A stretch of DNA of 64,000 nt from assembly GCA_031263015.1 (NCBI GenBank), contig JAISGN010000020.1:21128-85127 (forward strand), given 5' to 3'. The notes under the pieces are model-generated. The model did no database searches and had not been told where the DNA came from. It was given only the letters and a program-made list of their open reading frames with translations. Positions 57,197 to 64,000 of this stretch are shown here, one piece after another. The stretch's first letter is position 1; every line of letters begins with the position of its first letter. The stretch is from Bacteroidales bacterium. GTDB taxonomy: Bacteria > Bacteroidota > Bacteroidia > Bacteroidales > P3. Position numbers and translations under genes: made by a program.

Positions 57197-57412
57197 TTAT
57201 TGTTCCGTGCAGTAAGTGCCGATTGTATTGCCTGTTCCCGGTGCCGCTTTTTTGTTTGCGAGGCTGTTTTGCAATTCATCACAATTTTTATCGCTGTCTA
57301 TGTATTGTTGTTCTTCTCCATTGACAACGCAATTGCAGTCATGAGTATCCGAACACGCCACAAAAGCAAAAGCAAAGGCTATTGCAAATAAATATAATGT
57401 CTTTTTTTTCAT
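57197..57412 (-). CDS. Tiny Cys-rich lipoprotein (1 of 2)
   Basis: 71 residues with lipobox FVAC (Cys20). The mature part has four further Cys in the pattern HDCNC ... KNCDEL ... TYCTEQ, which suggests two disulfides. The spacing resembles the adjacent lipoprotein at 57485, so they are probably paralogues. It ends 2 bp before the DoxX-thioredoxin gene. Function unknown; a redox substrate or cofactor carrier of that protein is an inference. Confidence 0.75.
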   Translation of the reverse strand: MKKKTLYLFAIAFAFAFVACSDTHDCNCVVNGEEQQYIDSDKNCDELQNSLANKKAAPGTGNTIGTYCTEQ

Positions 57413-57427
57413 TTCAAATAGTGTTTA

Positions 57428-57457
57428 TAAAAAACAGGGAATACAAATGTATTCCCC
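57428..57457 (-). terminator. Hairpin between the two lipoprotein genes
   Basis: On the minus strand GGGAATACA pairs with TGTATTCCC, followed by TGTTTTTT. It is inside the operon, so it probably trims or attenuates, leaving more of the upstream lipoprotein message. Confidence 0.75.
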
Positions 57458-57484
57458 ATTCATCTTTTGTTTCTGGTGTTTCTT

Positions 57485-57736
57485 TTAATGATCTACACAA
57501 GTAAGTGTGTAATCGTTAATGTTTCCTCCTGCATTCCATACAGCTTGGATTTCTGAAGAAAGATCTGTCCATTGAACGTCTTTACAATCTCCGTCAAAAT
57601 CAGTGATTGAAGGTGTCGTAGAGGACACCGCAGCTGGGGTTCCCGCTAAACTTGCTTCACAATCGCAATCACTTTTGCCGCAAGAAGCCAAAGCAAACAA
57701 GCCGCAAACACCTAATACTAAAAACAATTTTTTCAT
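57485..57736 (-). CDS. Tiny Cys-rich lipoprotein (2 of 2)
   Basis: 83 residues with lipobox LASC (Cys19). The mature part shows SDCDCE ... GDCKDVQW ... TLTCVDH, the same Cys layout as the lipoprotein at 57197, with longer spacing. The first gene of the three-gene minus-strand operon. No family recognised. Confidence 0.78.
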   Translation of the reverse strand: MKKLFLVLGVCGLFALASCGKSDCDCEASLAGTPAAVSSTTPSITDFDGDCKDVQWTDLSSEIQAVWNAGGNINDYTLTCVDH

Positions 57737-57823
57737 TTTTTTTAAGATATTAAAATTATCCTCTACTCTATTTTAAGGATTTTCGAGGTTACTCCATAGC
57801 CTTTATGTTATATAAAGACGCTG

Positions 57824-57831
57824 CAAAGATA
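57824..57831 (-). promoter_or_regulatory. -7 box of the lipoprotein-DoxX operon
   Basis: CAAAGATA on plus reads TATCTTTG on minus. The leader to the ATG at 57736 is about 80 nt. It is divergent from the 6S-like RNA promoter. Confidence 0.7.
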
Positions 57832-57904
57832 AATATTTTTTTTTATTCGGAAACATTTTTGGTTATTTTTTTCCATTTATATCAGAATAACTCTCATTTT
57901 TCCT

Positions 57905-57912
57905 TACTTTTG
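57905..57912 (+). promoter_or_regulatory. -7 box of the 6S-like RNA
   Basis: TACTTTTG followed by CAGCG; the predicted transcript start is near 57917. Confidence 0.7.
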
Positions 57913-57916
57913 CAGC

Positions 57917-58118
57917 GACAAAACAAAGTTTTTGTCTTTTAATATTGGGCTTCGGCTCTTGACTCTCACAGATAGGAATCGCCAAATTTCACAATGTGTA
58001 GTTAAGAATAAAGATGCGAAGGCTCACGCTTGGCGTGGGTTGTTTTGTACTTATTTTTCTACACTGGCTTTGGCGAGCCACTATCTGGAAATAAGCGACT
58101 AAAAAAACAAGACACGCT
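57917..58118 (+). ncRNA. ssrS: 6S-like RNA (Bacteroidales-1 type)
   Basis: A rod of nested complementary segments. TGTCTT (57933-57938) pairs with AAGACA (58109-58114); CAGATAG (57969-57975) with CTATCTG (58081-58087); TCGCCAAA (57979-57986) with TTTGGCGA (58069-58076); GTGTAG (57996-58001) with CTACAC (58059-58064). The apical stem is GCTCACGC (58022-58029) with GCGTGGGT (58033-58040). A UUCG tetraloop hairpin (GGGC-TTCG-GCTC, 57947-57958) sits in the 5' strand of a large internal bubble. About 200 nt, with a promoter at its start and no open frame. The long hairpin with a central bubble is the 6S RNA shape, which binds RNA polymerase. The methyltransferase ATG is only about 50 nt downstream. 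Confidence 0.65.
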
Positions 58119-58167
58119 TTTATTTTGCCGGAATCAAGGGTTAAAGTCTTAAAACCTCTTAACAAAA

Positions 58168-59160
58168 ATGGCAAATCAGAATCTAACCCGAGCAAAGCAA
58201 GCAAAAAATGATGAGTTCTACACTCAGCTTTCAGACATTGAAAAGGAATTAAATCATTACAGGCATCATTTCAAAGGAAAGGTTGTTTTGTGTAATTGCG
58301 ACGACCCGAGAGTAAGCAATTTCTTTCATTACTTCTCATATAACTTTGAGCAATTGGGCTTAAAGAAACTAATCGCAACCTGCTACAAGAATCAAAATGC
58401 CGACCTCTTCACTCAAAATCAGTCAGACAAAGCAATATATTTGGAATACTATGGAGATAAAAACGGAAACCGAACGCCCGACTCTGCCGAAATAGGCATC
58501 AAGGAACTAAAAGGTGATGGGGATTTCCGCAGTGCCGAATGCATAGAGTTGTTAAGACAATCCGATATTGTTTGTACCAATCCTCCGTTTTCTTTGTTCA
58601 GAGAATATGTTGCTCTACTGGCACAACACAACAAAAAGTTCTTAATACTCGGCAATATGAACGCTATAACATACAAAGAGATATTTAAATTGATAAAAGA
58701 TAATAAACTCTGGACAGGGGTTGGCTTTAATTTATCAATGGTATTCAAAACAAAATATCAAAATACAATAGAAACAAATCAAAAATCGGTAATTGCAAAA
58801 GGCTTTAATCCAAGAGATGGTTATGTAATAACTCCTGCGATTTGTTGGTTCACTAATTTGGAACATACAAAACGACACGAGGATTTAATCTTGTACAAGA
58901 CTTATAAAGGCAATGAAAGCGACTATCCGAAATATGACAACTATGATGCGATTGAAATCAGCAAAACGGCAGATATTCCTTGCGATTATGATGGTGTTAT
59001 GGGCGTTCCGATAACCTTTCTCGGCAAATATAATCCCGAACAATTTGAGTTATTAGGCAGCAACAGAGGACGAGACCAGGATAGTAGCGGAATTTATGGT
59101 AGAGGTAGTTTCTTAAATGGTGTAGAAACGTTCAAACGATTATTTATAAGAAAGAAATAA
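58168..59160 (+). CDS. EcoRI-family adenine-specific DNA methyltransferase
   Basis: 330 residues. The start NLTRAKQAKNDEFYTQLSDIE and the stretch KVVLCNCDDPRVSNFF are typical of the EcoRI methylase family (PF13651). The catalytic motif NPPF is at 138-141 (VCTNPPFSLF). It would transfer a methyl group from S-adenosylmethionine to adenine N6; the target sequence cannot be predicted. It has no promoter of its own that I can see and may be expressed with the 6S-like RNA. The DUF262-HNH gene follows 71 bp downstream, so the pair probably forms a restriction-like module. Confidence 0.9.
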   Translation: MANQNLTRAKQAKNDEFYTQLSDIEKELNHYRHHFKGKVVLCNCDDPRVSNFFHYFSYNFEQLGLKKLIATCYKNQNADLFTQNQSDKAIYLEYYGDKNGNRTPDSAEIGIKELKGDGDFRSAECIELLRQSDIVCTNPPFSLFREYVALLAQHNKKFLILGNMNAITYKEIFKLIKDNKLWTGVGFNLSMVFKTKYQNTIETNQKSVIAKGFNPRDGYVITPAICWFTNLEHTKRHEDLILYKTYKGNESDYPKYDNYDAIEISKTADIPCDYDGVMGVPITFLGKYNPEQFELLGSNRGRDQDSSGIYGRGSFLNGVETFKRLFIRKK

Positions 59161-59231
59161 AATATATATAGCAATTAAAAGATTATTTGGTTTAATAGTT
59201 CCTATTTGAGACGTTTATAAATAAATATACT

Positions 59232-60314
59232 ATGAAGATAACATTAAAAGAAGTAAGTATAAGAGAATTGACCGAAGGTTATGTAGATAATCAAGAGGAA
59301 GGAGTAAAAGGTTTTGGCGGCAAGTTGGATATACGTCCGCCTTATCAACGGGAATTCGTTTATAAAGATAAACAGCGAAATGCAGTTATTCATACCATAA
59401 AGCAGAATTTCCCTTTGAACGTTATGTATTGGGCGATAAATGGAGATGGGACTTATGAGATTATTGACGGACAGCAACGTACTATCTCTATTTGCCAATA
59501 TGTTACGGGCGTGTTTTCGTTTGATTTGTTCTATTTTCATAGCCTTCAAAACGATGAGCAGGAAAAGATACTCAACTATAAACTTATGGTTTATCTTTGC
59601 GAGGGTACGGACAGCGAAAAATTGGAGTGGTTTAAGACTATCAACATTGCGGGCGAGAAACTGACCGAGCAGGAGTTGCGTAATGCGGTTTATCACGGCT
59701 CTTTTGTAAATGATGCCAAGCGTTATTTCAGTAAAAGCAACTGTGCTGCTTACGGATTAGGCAAAGATTATCTTAATGGCAGTGCTATAAGACAGGATTA
59801 CTTGGAAACGGCTATTAGTTGGATAAATAACGGCAACATAGAGGCTTATATGACAAAACATCAGCACGAACCGAATGCTTTGACTTTATGGAATTACTTT
59901 CAATCCGTCATTACTTGGGTTAAAGGTGTATTTACAAAATATCGCAAAGAGATGAAAGGCGTTGATTGGGGCAGTCTCTACAATAAATATAAGGATAATG
60001 TATATAATGCAGCAGAGATAGAAAAGAAAGTTGCAGAATTAATGATTGATGACGATGTAACAAACAAGAAAGGTATATATACGTATATTCTAACAGGGGA
60101 AGAAAAGAATTTAAATATACGTGCTTTCTCAGAACAGCAAAAACGCAAGGCGTATGAGCAGCAAAAAGGAATCTGTGTTCATTGTAAAGAGTATTTTGAT
60201 ATTACCGAAATGCAAGCCGACCACATAATCCCATGGTCGAAAGGCGGAAAAACCAATGACAACAATTGCCAACTATTATGCCAAATGTGCAACGCAACAA
60301 AAAGCAATAAATAA
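59232..60314 (+). CDS. DUF262 (GmrSD-type) protein with C-terminal HNH nuclease domain
   Basis: 360 residues. The N-terminal DUF262 domain has RPPYQREFVY (~35-44) and the NTP-binding DGQQR at 79-83. The middle is helical. The C-terminal HNH module has a zinc ribbon Cys315-x2-Cys318, the catalytic DH at 330-331 in ADHIIPWSKGG, then a second C-x2-C in LLCQMCN. DUF262 plus HNH is the layout of GmrSD- and SspE-like modification-sensing nucleases. Next to a methyltransferase it may cut unmodified or foreign-modified DNA. No other defence genes are visible. Confidence 0.88.
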   Translation: MKITLKEVSIRELTEGYVDNQEEGVKGFGGKLDIRPPYQREFVYKDKQRNAVIHTIKQNFPLNVMYWAINGDGTYEIIDGQQRTISICQYVTGVFSFDLFYFHSLQNDEQEKILNYKLMVYLCEGTDSEKLEWFKTINIAGEKLTEQELRNAVYHGSFVNDAKRYFSKSNCAAYGLGKDYLNGSAIRQDYLETAISWINNGNIEAYMTKHQHEPNALTLWNYFQSVITWVKGVFTKYRKEMKGVDWGSLYNKYKDNVYNAAEIEKKVAELMIDDDVTNKKGIYTYILTGEEKNLNIRAFSEQQKRKAYEQQKGICVHCKEYFDITEMQADHIIPWSKGGKTNDNNCQLLCQMCNATKSNK

Positions 60315-60376
60315 AAAAAGCCTATTCAAAAACAAACAATTTAGAAAGAGAGATTTTTTTTATTTTTTAGCAATTA

Positions 60377-60406
60377 TTTGTAATTTAAATAATTTTATTA
60401 CCTTTG
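60377..60406 (+). promoter_or_regulatory. Promoter of the heptad-repeat cassette
   Basis: TTTG at 60377-60380 and TACCTTTG at 60399-60406, 18 bp apart. A near-perfect match to consensus. Confidence 0.85.
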
Positions 60407-60512
60407 CAGTCTCTTAATAAGAGAAACAGAACACTATAATAACTATTTAATGCATAAAGAAACAAATACAATAATAGCAAGATACCATATCATCGCTGCG
60501 GACATTTTGTCA

Positions 60513-60530
60513 GTGGTGGGGGGTGGGGGG
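60513..60530 (+). other. Double G tract in the leader
   Basis: GTGGTGGGGGGTGGGGGG, with two runs of six G's in an AT-rich region, about 110 nt after the promoter. It could form a G-quadruplex in RNA or vary in length by slippage. Confidence 0.7.
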
Positions 60531-60562
60531 TAAAAGCCTTACTTTCAATAAATTATAACTCT

Positions 60563-60877
60563 ATGGATATGGAGTTAAGGCTTGCAAATATCTGTTTTCA
60601 CACTACCGAAAAGAACATTTTTTCCACAGACGGGAACTTTTTTTCATGTGCAGGGAACTTTTCTGCACACGTTGAGAACTTCTCTGCACACGTTGAGAAC
60701 TTTCCCGCATACGTTGGGAACTTTCCCGCACACGTTGAGAACTTTCCCGCACACGTTGAGAACTTTCCCGCATACGTTGAGAACTTTCCCGCATACGTTG
60801 GGAACTTTCCCGCACACGTTGAGAACTTCTCTTCCGTAGAAAAAAAGTTTTATAAAAAGAATTTCAATCATCAATAA
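60563..60877 (+). CDS. Hypothetical heptad-repeat protein
   Basis: 104 residues if translated. After MDMELRLANICFHTTE the sequence is about ten heptads of the form E/G-N-F-P/S-A-H/Y-V, ending VEKKFYKKNFNHQ. Unit substitutions are conservative (P/S, H/Y, E/G). Because the 21-nt unit has no stop in several frames on both strands, an open frame alone is weak evidence for coding. The good promoter upstream and the conservative changes favour expression. No family or function recognised. Confidence 0.45.
   Translation: MDMELRLANICFHTTEKNIFSTDGNFFSCAGNFSAHVENFSAHVENFPAYVGNFPAHVENFPAHVENFPAYVENFPAYVGNFPAHVENFSSVEKKFYKKNFNHQ
60613..60843. repeat. 21-nt tandem repeat (8 good units, 3 degenerate)
   Basis: Eight units from 60655 to 60822 start GAACTTTCCCGCA and end in CGTTGA or CGTTGG; degenerate units flank them (60613, 60634 and 60823). 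Variants are CACACGTT and CATACGTT in a mosaic order. The core is unrelated to the intergenic arrays but the period is identical. Confidence 0.92.
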
Positions 60878-60896
60878 TAAAAATAATTATAAATAT

Positions 60897-61052
60897 ATGG
60901 AAACGACAAGAAACAATTTCGGCGATTCGCATTTCACGCTTCAATTCACGCAGGATATGAAAGGAAAGACCGTGTATTATGCTGCCTGCTGGAGCAATTC
61001 AAAAGGCGAAATGGGTGCCTGGACGGAAATTATTAACGCGATAATAAATTAA
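60897..61052 (+). CDS. Small hypothetical protein
   Basis: 51 residues: METTRNNFGDSHF, then GKTVYYAACWSNSKGEMG and AWTEIINAIIN. The codon use is normal, and the pattern YYAxxWxNxxGExGxWxEII resembles the end of fibronectin-like segments in Bacteroidota proteins as I recall them, a weak link. It lies 20 bp after the heptad frame and may be cotranscribed, or be the remnant of a longer gene. Confidence 0.5.
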   Translation: METTRNNFGDSHFTLQFTQDMKGKTVYYAACWSNSKGEMGAWTEIINAIIN

Positions 61053-61103
61053 ATACAATATTAACAAAAGTCCGAAAAAGGAGCGGACGTAAAACTTTAA
61101 AAA

Positions 61104-62876
61104 ATGAAACAAATTAGATTATTGGCATTGGCAGGAATGCTCTTTTGTATTACCACTATAACGGTCAATGCACAGACAAGTACTTGGAATGGAAGTGCTT
61201 CTCAATGGACAAACGGTAATGGCACACAGTCAAATCCTTATTTGATTGAAAATGCAGCGCATTTAGCCTATCTGTCACAACAAGTTGTCATTGGACAAAA
61301 ATTTGCAGGGGAACATTTTAAATTGATGACTAATATCAACTTGAAGAACATAGAGTGGCTGCCAATCGGCGGAAGAGATATGCAGGGAAATGAGTATTCT
61401 AGTAATTACTTTAATGGAATTTTTGACGGAAACAATAAAACTATTTCAAATTTAAAAATTACAGCAAGTAACAAAGATTATACAGGATTATTCGGTGTAG
61501 TCACAGCTGAAATAAGAAATCTTGCCGTTATAAGTGGAACTGTAAGTGGCAGTTCGTATACCGCCGGTGTTGTTGGAAGACTACTTAACGGAAGAATTAT
61601 TAACTGTTCTAATGCAGCCGACATTACTGTTGAAAGTGATGGCGCCGGTGTTGTCGGATTTGGTTATCGTTGTGAAATTATCAATTGCACAAATTCAGGT
61701 AATGTTTTTTCCGGATATAGTTACGGCGACGTTGCCGGAATTGTAGTAACTGTGGATGATTGTTTAATTCAGAACTGTACAAATAACGGAACAATTACAG
61801 GTGATTATTATGTAAGTGGTATAGTAGGAAGAGCCGACGGATACATAATAAACTGCACAAATAATGGAAATGTTACAGGCAATTATATTGCAGGAATTGT
61901 TAGAGAAGAATATTTAAGTGACGGCGTCATTGTTTCGTGTTGTGTAAATAATGGAAACTTAACGAGTACAGGCAGTTTTAGTAGTGTTGGTGGTATCGGC
62001 TCTGATATTAGGAGTGATAAATCGGTGATAAATAACTGTTACAATACAGGAGCTATGAATCACGGTGGCGGAATTGTTGGAGAAGCGAGGAAATGTCGTA
62101 TTGAAAACTGTTACAATGTTGGAATTATATCAAGCTCTTCAGGAAGTGGTGCAATTGTCGACGAATTAAGCGACAATGCAACAGTGTCTAATTGCTATTA
62201 TTTAAACACTTCTATTTCAACCAATAACGGCTATGGAAATTCTCGAACTTCAGCCAATATGAAAACAGGATCATTCGTTACAATGCTAAATGCCTCACAA
62301 AATCCGGCACCTTGGAAAATTGGTGGCAGTCAAAACAATGGTTATCCTATTCTTGTTTCTTCTCCATACGTAAAAACCATAGCTGCAACCGATATAACGG
62401 GAGCTTCTGCAACCTTACATGGCTACATAGAAAAGGGAGATGAACCTATTACTTCACAAGGATTTAAATATAAAAAATACGGAACGACAAACTACACTAC
62501 TGTAAATGTGTCGGGCAATAGTCTATCTTCAAATATATCTTGTGAGCCTTTATCTGGTTATCTTTTTCAAACATTTGCAACAACGATGTCAGGCACCTAC
62601 TATGGGGAAGAATTATCGTTTACAACAACTAACGCTGTGGCAATAAATGATATAGAACCTTCTGACGTAAAGATTTATCCAAATCCTGCACACAACAATA
62701 TAACTCTTGAATGTGAAGAGCAAATAAATAATATTGAAATAACGGATATGCTTGGCAAAATTGTTTATCATGGAAAAGAAACAACAATAGATATCAGTCA
62801 TTTGGCAAATGGAAATTACCTTATAAAGATAACAACCGATAGAGGAATAATAACTAAAAAGATTTTGGTACAGTAA
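61104..62876 (+). CDS. GLUG-repeat secreted protein with T9SS sorting domain
   Basis: 590 residues with a signal peptide (cleavage near VNAQ, residue 24). A run of GLUG-type beta-helix repeats covers ~60-410, recognisable by GLFGVV, AGVVGRL, INCSNAADI, VSGIVGRAD, INCTNNGNV and similar. A domain of the type found before sorting signals follows (ITGASATLHGYIEKGDEPI, ~430). The C-terminus (VKIYPNPAHNNITLE ... KKILVQ) is a T9SS type A domain. Beta-helix GLUG proteins are usually surface adhesins or proteases' passengers; no catalytic domain is seen. It is the last gene before the rRNA operon, convergent with it. Confidence 0.9.
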   Translation: MKQIRLLALAGMLFCITTITVNAQTSTWNGSASQWTNGNGTQSNPYLIENAAHLAYLSQQVVIGQKFAGEHFKLMTNINLKNIEWLPIGGRDMQGNEYSSNYFNGIFDGNNKTISNLKITASNKDYTGLFGVVTAEIRNLAVISGTVSGSSYTAGVVGRLLNGRIINCSNAADITVESDGAGVVGFGYRCEIINCTNSGNVFSGYSYGDVAGIVVTVDDCLIQNCTNNGTITGDYYVSGIVGRADGYIINCTNNGNVTGNYIAGIVREEYLSDGVIVSCCVNNGNLTSTGSFSSVGGIGSDIRSDKSVINNCYNTGAMNHGGGIVGEARKCRIENCYNVGIISSSSGSGAIVDELSDNATVSNCYYLNTSISTNNGYGNSRTSANMKTGSFVTMLNASQNPAPWKIGGSQNNGYPILVSSPYVKTIAATDITGASATLHGYIEKGDEPITSQGFKYKKYGTTNYTTVNVSGNSLSSNISCEPLSGYLFQTFATTMSGTYYGEELSFTTTNAVAINDIEPSDVKIYPNPAHNNITLECEEQINNIEITDMLGKIVYHGKETTIDISHLANGNYLIKITTDRGIITKKILVQ

Positions 62877-62904
62877 TTAAAATCTGTTAAAGAACAGAAT
62901 AATA

Positions 62905-62940
62905 AAATACACGCTTAAATAAGTGTGTATTTTATTTTAT
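62905..62940. terminator. Terminator after the GLUG protein gene
   Basis: AAAATACACGCTT and AAGTGTGTATTTT pair over 13 bp around AAAT, followed by TATTTTAT. It can act in both directions. Confidence 0.88.
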
Positions 62941-62963
62941 CTGTTCATATTTGTTAATAACAA

Positions 62964-62994
62964 CAAAAAAAGCCGTCTGATACAGACGGCTTTT
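62964..62994 (-). terminator. Terminator of the rRNA operon
   Basis: On the minus strand AAAAGCCGTCTG pairs with CAGACGGCTTTT around TAT and is followed by a T run. It lies immediately after 5S. Confidence 0.92.
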
Positions 62995-63002
62995 AACTAA
63001 GA

Positions 63003-63111
63003 TTGGCGGCGACCTACTTTCCCACATGGTAGTGCAGTATCATCGGCGAGGCAGGGCTTAACTTCTCTGTTCGGAATGGTAAGAGGTGAACACCTGCTCT
63101 ATAACCACCAA
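63003..63111 (-). rRNA. rrf: 5S ribosomal RNA
   Basis: The reverse complement begins TGGTGGTTATAGAGCAGG and contains CCATTCCGAACAGAGAAG and GTGGGAAAGTAGGTCGCC, the universal 5S loops. About 109 nt. The ends are set by homology and may be off by a few bases. Confidence 0.95.
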
Positions 63112-63170
63112 AATATGCTTATCATACATATCAACAAACGTTAGTGACATACAAAAGATTTTTTACAAGA
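63112..63170 (-). other. 23S-5S spacer
   Basis: About 60 nt, AT-rich, no tRNA. Nothing further recognised. Confidence 0.8.

Positions 63171-64000
<830 letters not shown>

Noticed and set aside
60582..60874. Other open frames over the heptad repeat, including minus strand
   Set aside because: A 21-nt unit without stops is open in several frames at once. Only the 60563 frame has plausible context downstream of the promoter, and even that is uncertain.

Overview
The window is a chromosomal segment of a Bacteroidota bacterium, most likely order Bacteroidales. Three secreted proteins end in a type IX secretion (T9SS) C-terminal sorting domain. Nearly every promoter fits the Bacteroidota consensus (TTTG at -33, TAnnTTTG at -7). 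The gene content also fits: omp28, a DUF6029 porin-like protein, a DoxX-thioredoxin fusion, Rho with a long disordered insert, and a TGS-uridine kinase fusion. No close species can be named from sequence alone.

Layout. 1-7 kb: a giant T9SS-exported protein of alternating choice-of-anchor and FN3 domains. 7-16.9 kb (+): mutA, trpS, manA, rho, a T9SS M1 peptidase and an ArnT-like glycosyltransferase. 16.9-23.7 kb (-): polysaccharide deacetylase, lptB, omp28, DUF6029, a TlpA-like protein, an RluA-type synthase and psd. 23.8-35.9 kb: tRNA-Leu, prs, leuS, a DUF3781 gene, dnaK, tRNA-Lys, tRNA-Thr, an M20 hydrolase, lnt, a U32 peptidase and dut. 35.9-45.4 kb: a flippase, an AT-rich pair of lipoproteins, DUF1015, dsbD, an exonuclease, a YiiX-like lipoprotein, panC and a holin-like protein. 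45.6-57.7 kb (-): sufDC, an ABC-F ATPase, tonB, a nucleoside kinase, a secreted protein, rluD, hisS, a DoxX-thioredoxin protein and two tiny Cys-rich lipoproteins. 57.9-62.9 kb (+) is accessory: a 6S-like RNA, an EcoRI-family adenine methyltransferase, a DUF262-HNH nuclease, a heptad-repeat cassette and a GLUG-repeat T9SS protein. The window closes with the 5S and 23S ends of an rRNA operon on the minus strand.

The most unusual feature is a family of short intergenic arrays. At least 16 occur between 0.1 and 56.3 kb, usually exactly four units long, with a strict 21-nt period (two helical turns). Each unit is an 11-nt core, most often AAACAGCCTTT or its reverse complement, followed by a 10-nt spacer drawn from a small vocabulary. 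Cores and spacers occur in both orientations without losing register. Most arrays sit just upstream of a promoter and some supply its -33 box. A second palindromic element (GTGCGACACGCAC type) often ends an array and can occupy exactly one 21-nt unit. One array plus its promoter is duplicated around the DUF3781 gene. Several unrelated repeats here also have 21-nt units, including a heptad-encoding tandem repeat near 60.7 kb. I know of no description of this family.

The second candidate system is the methyltransferase plus DUF262-HNH pair, which looks like an unnamed restriction or defence module between the 6S-like RNA and the rRNA operon.
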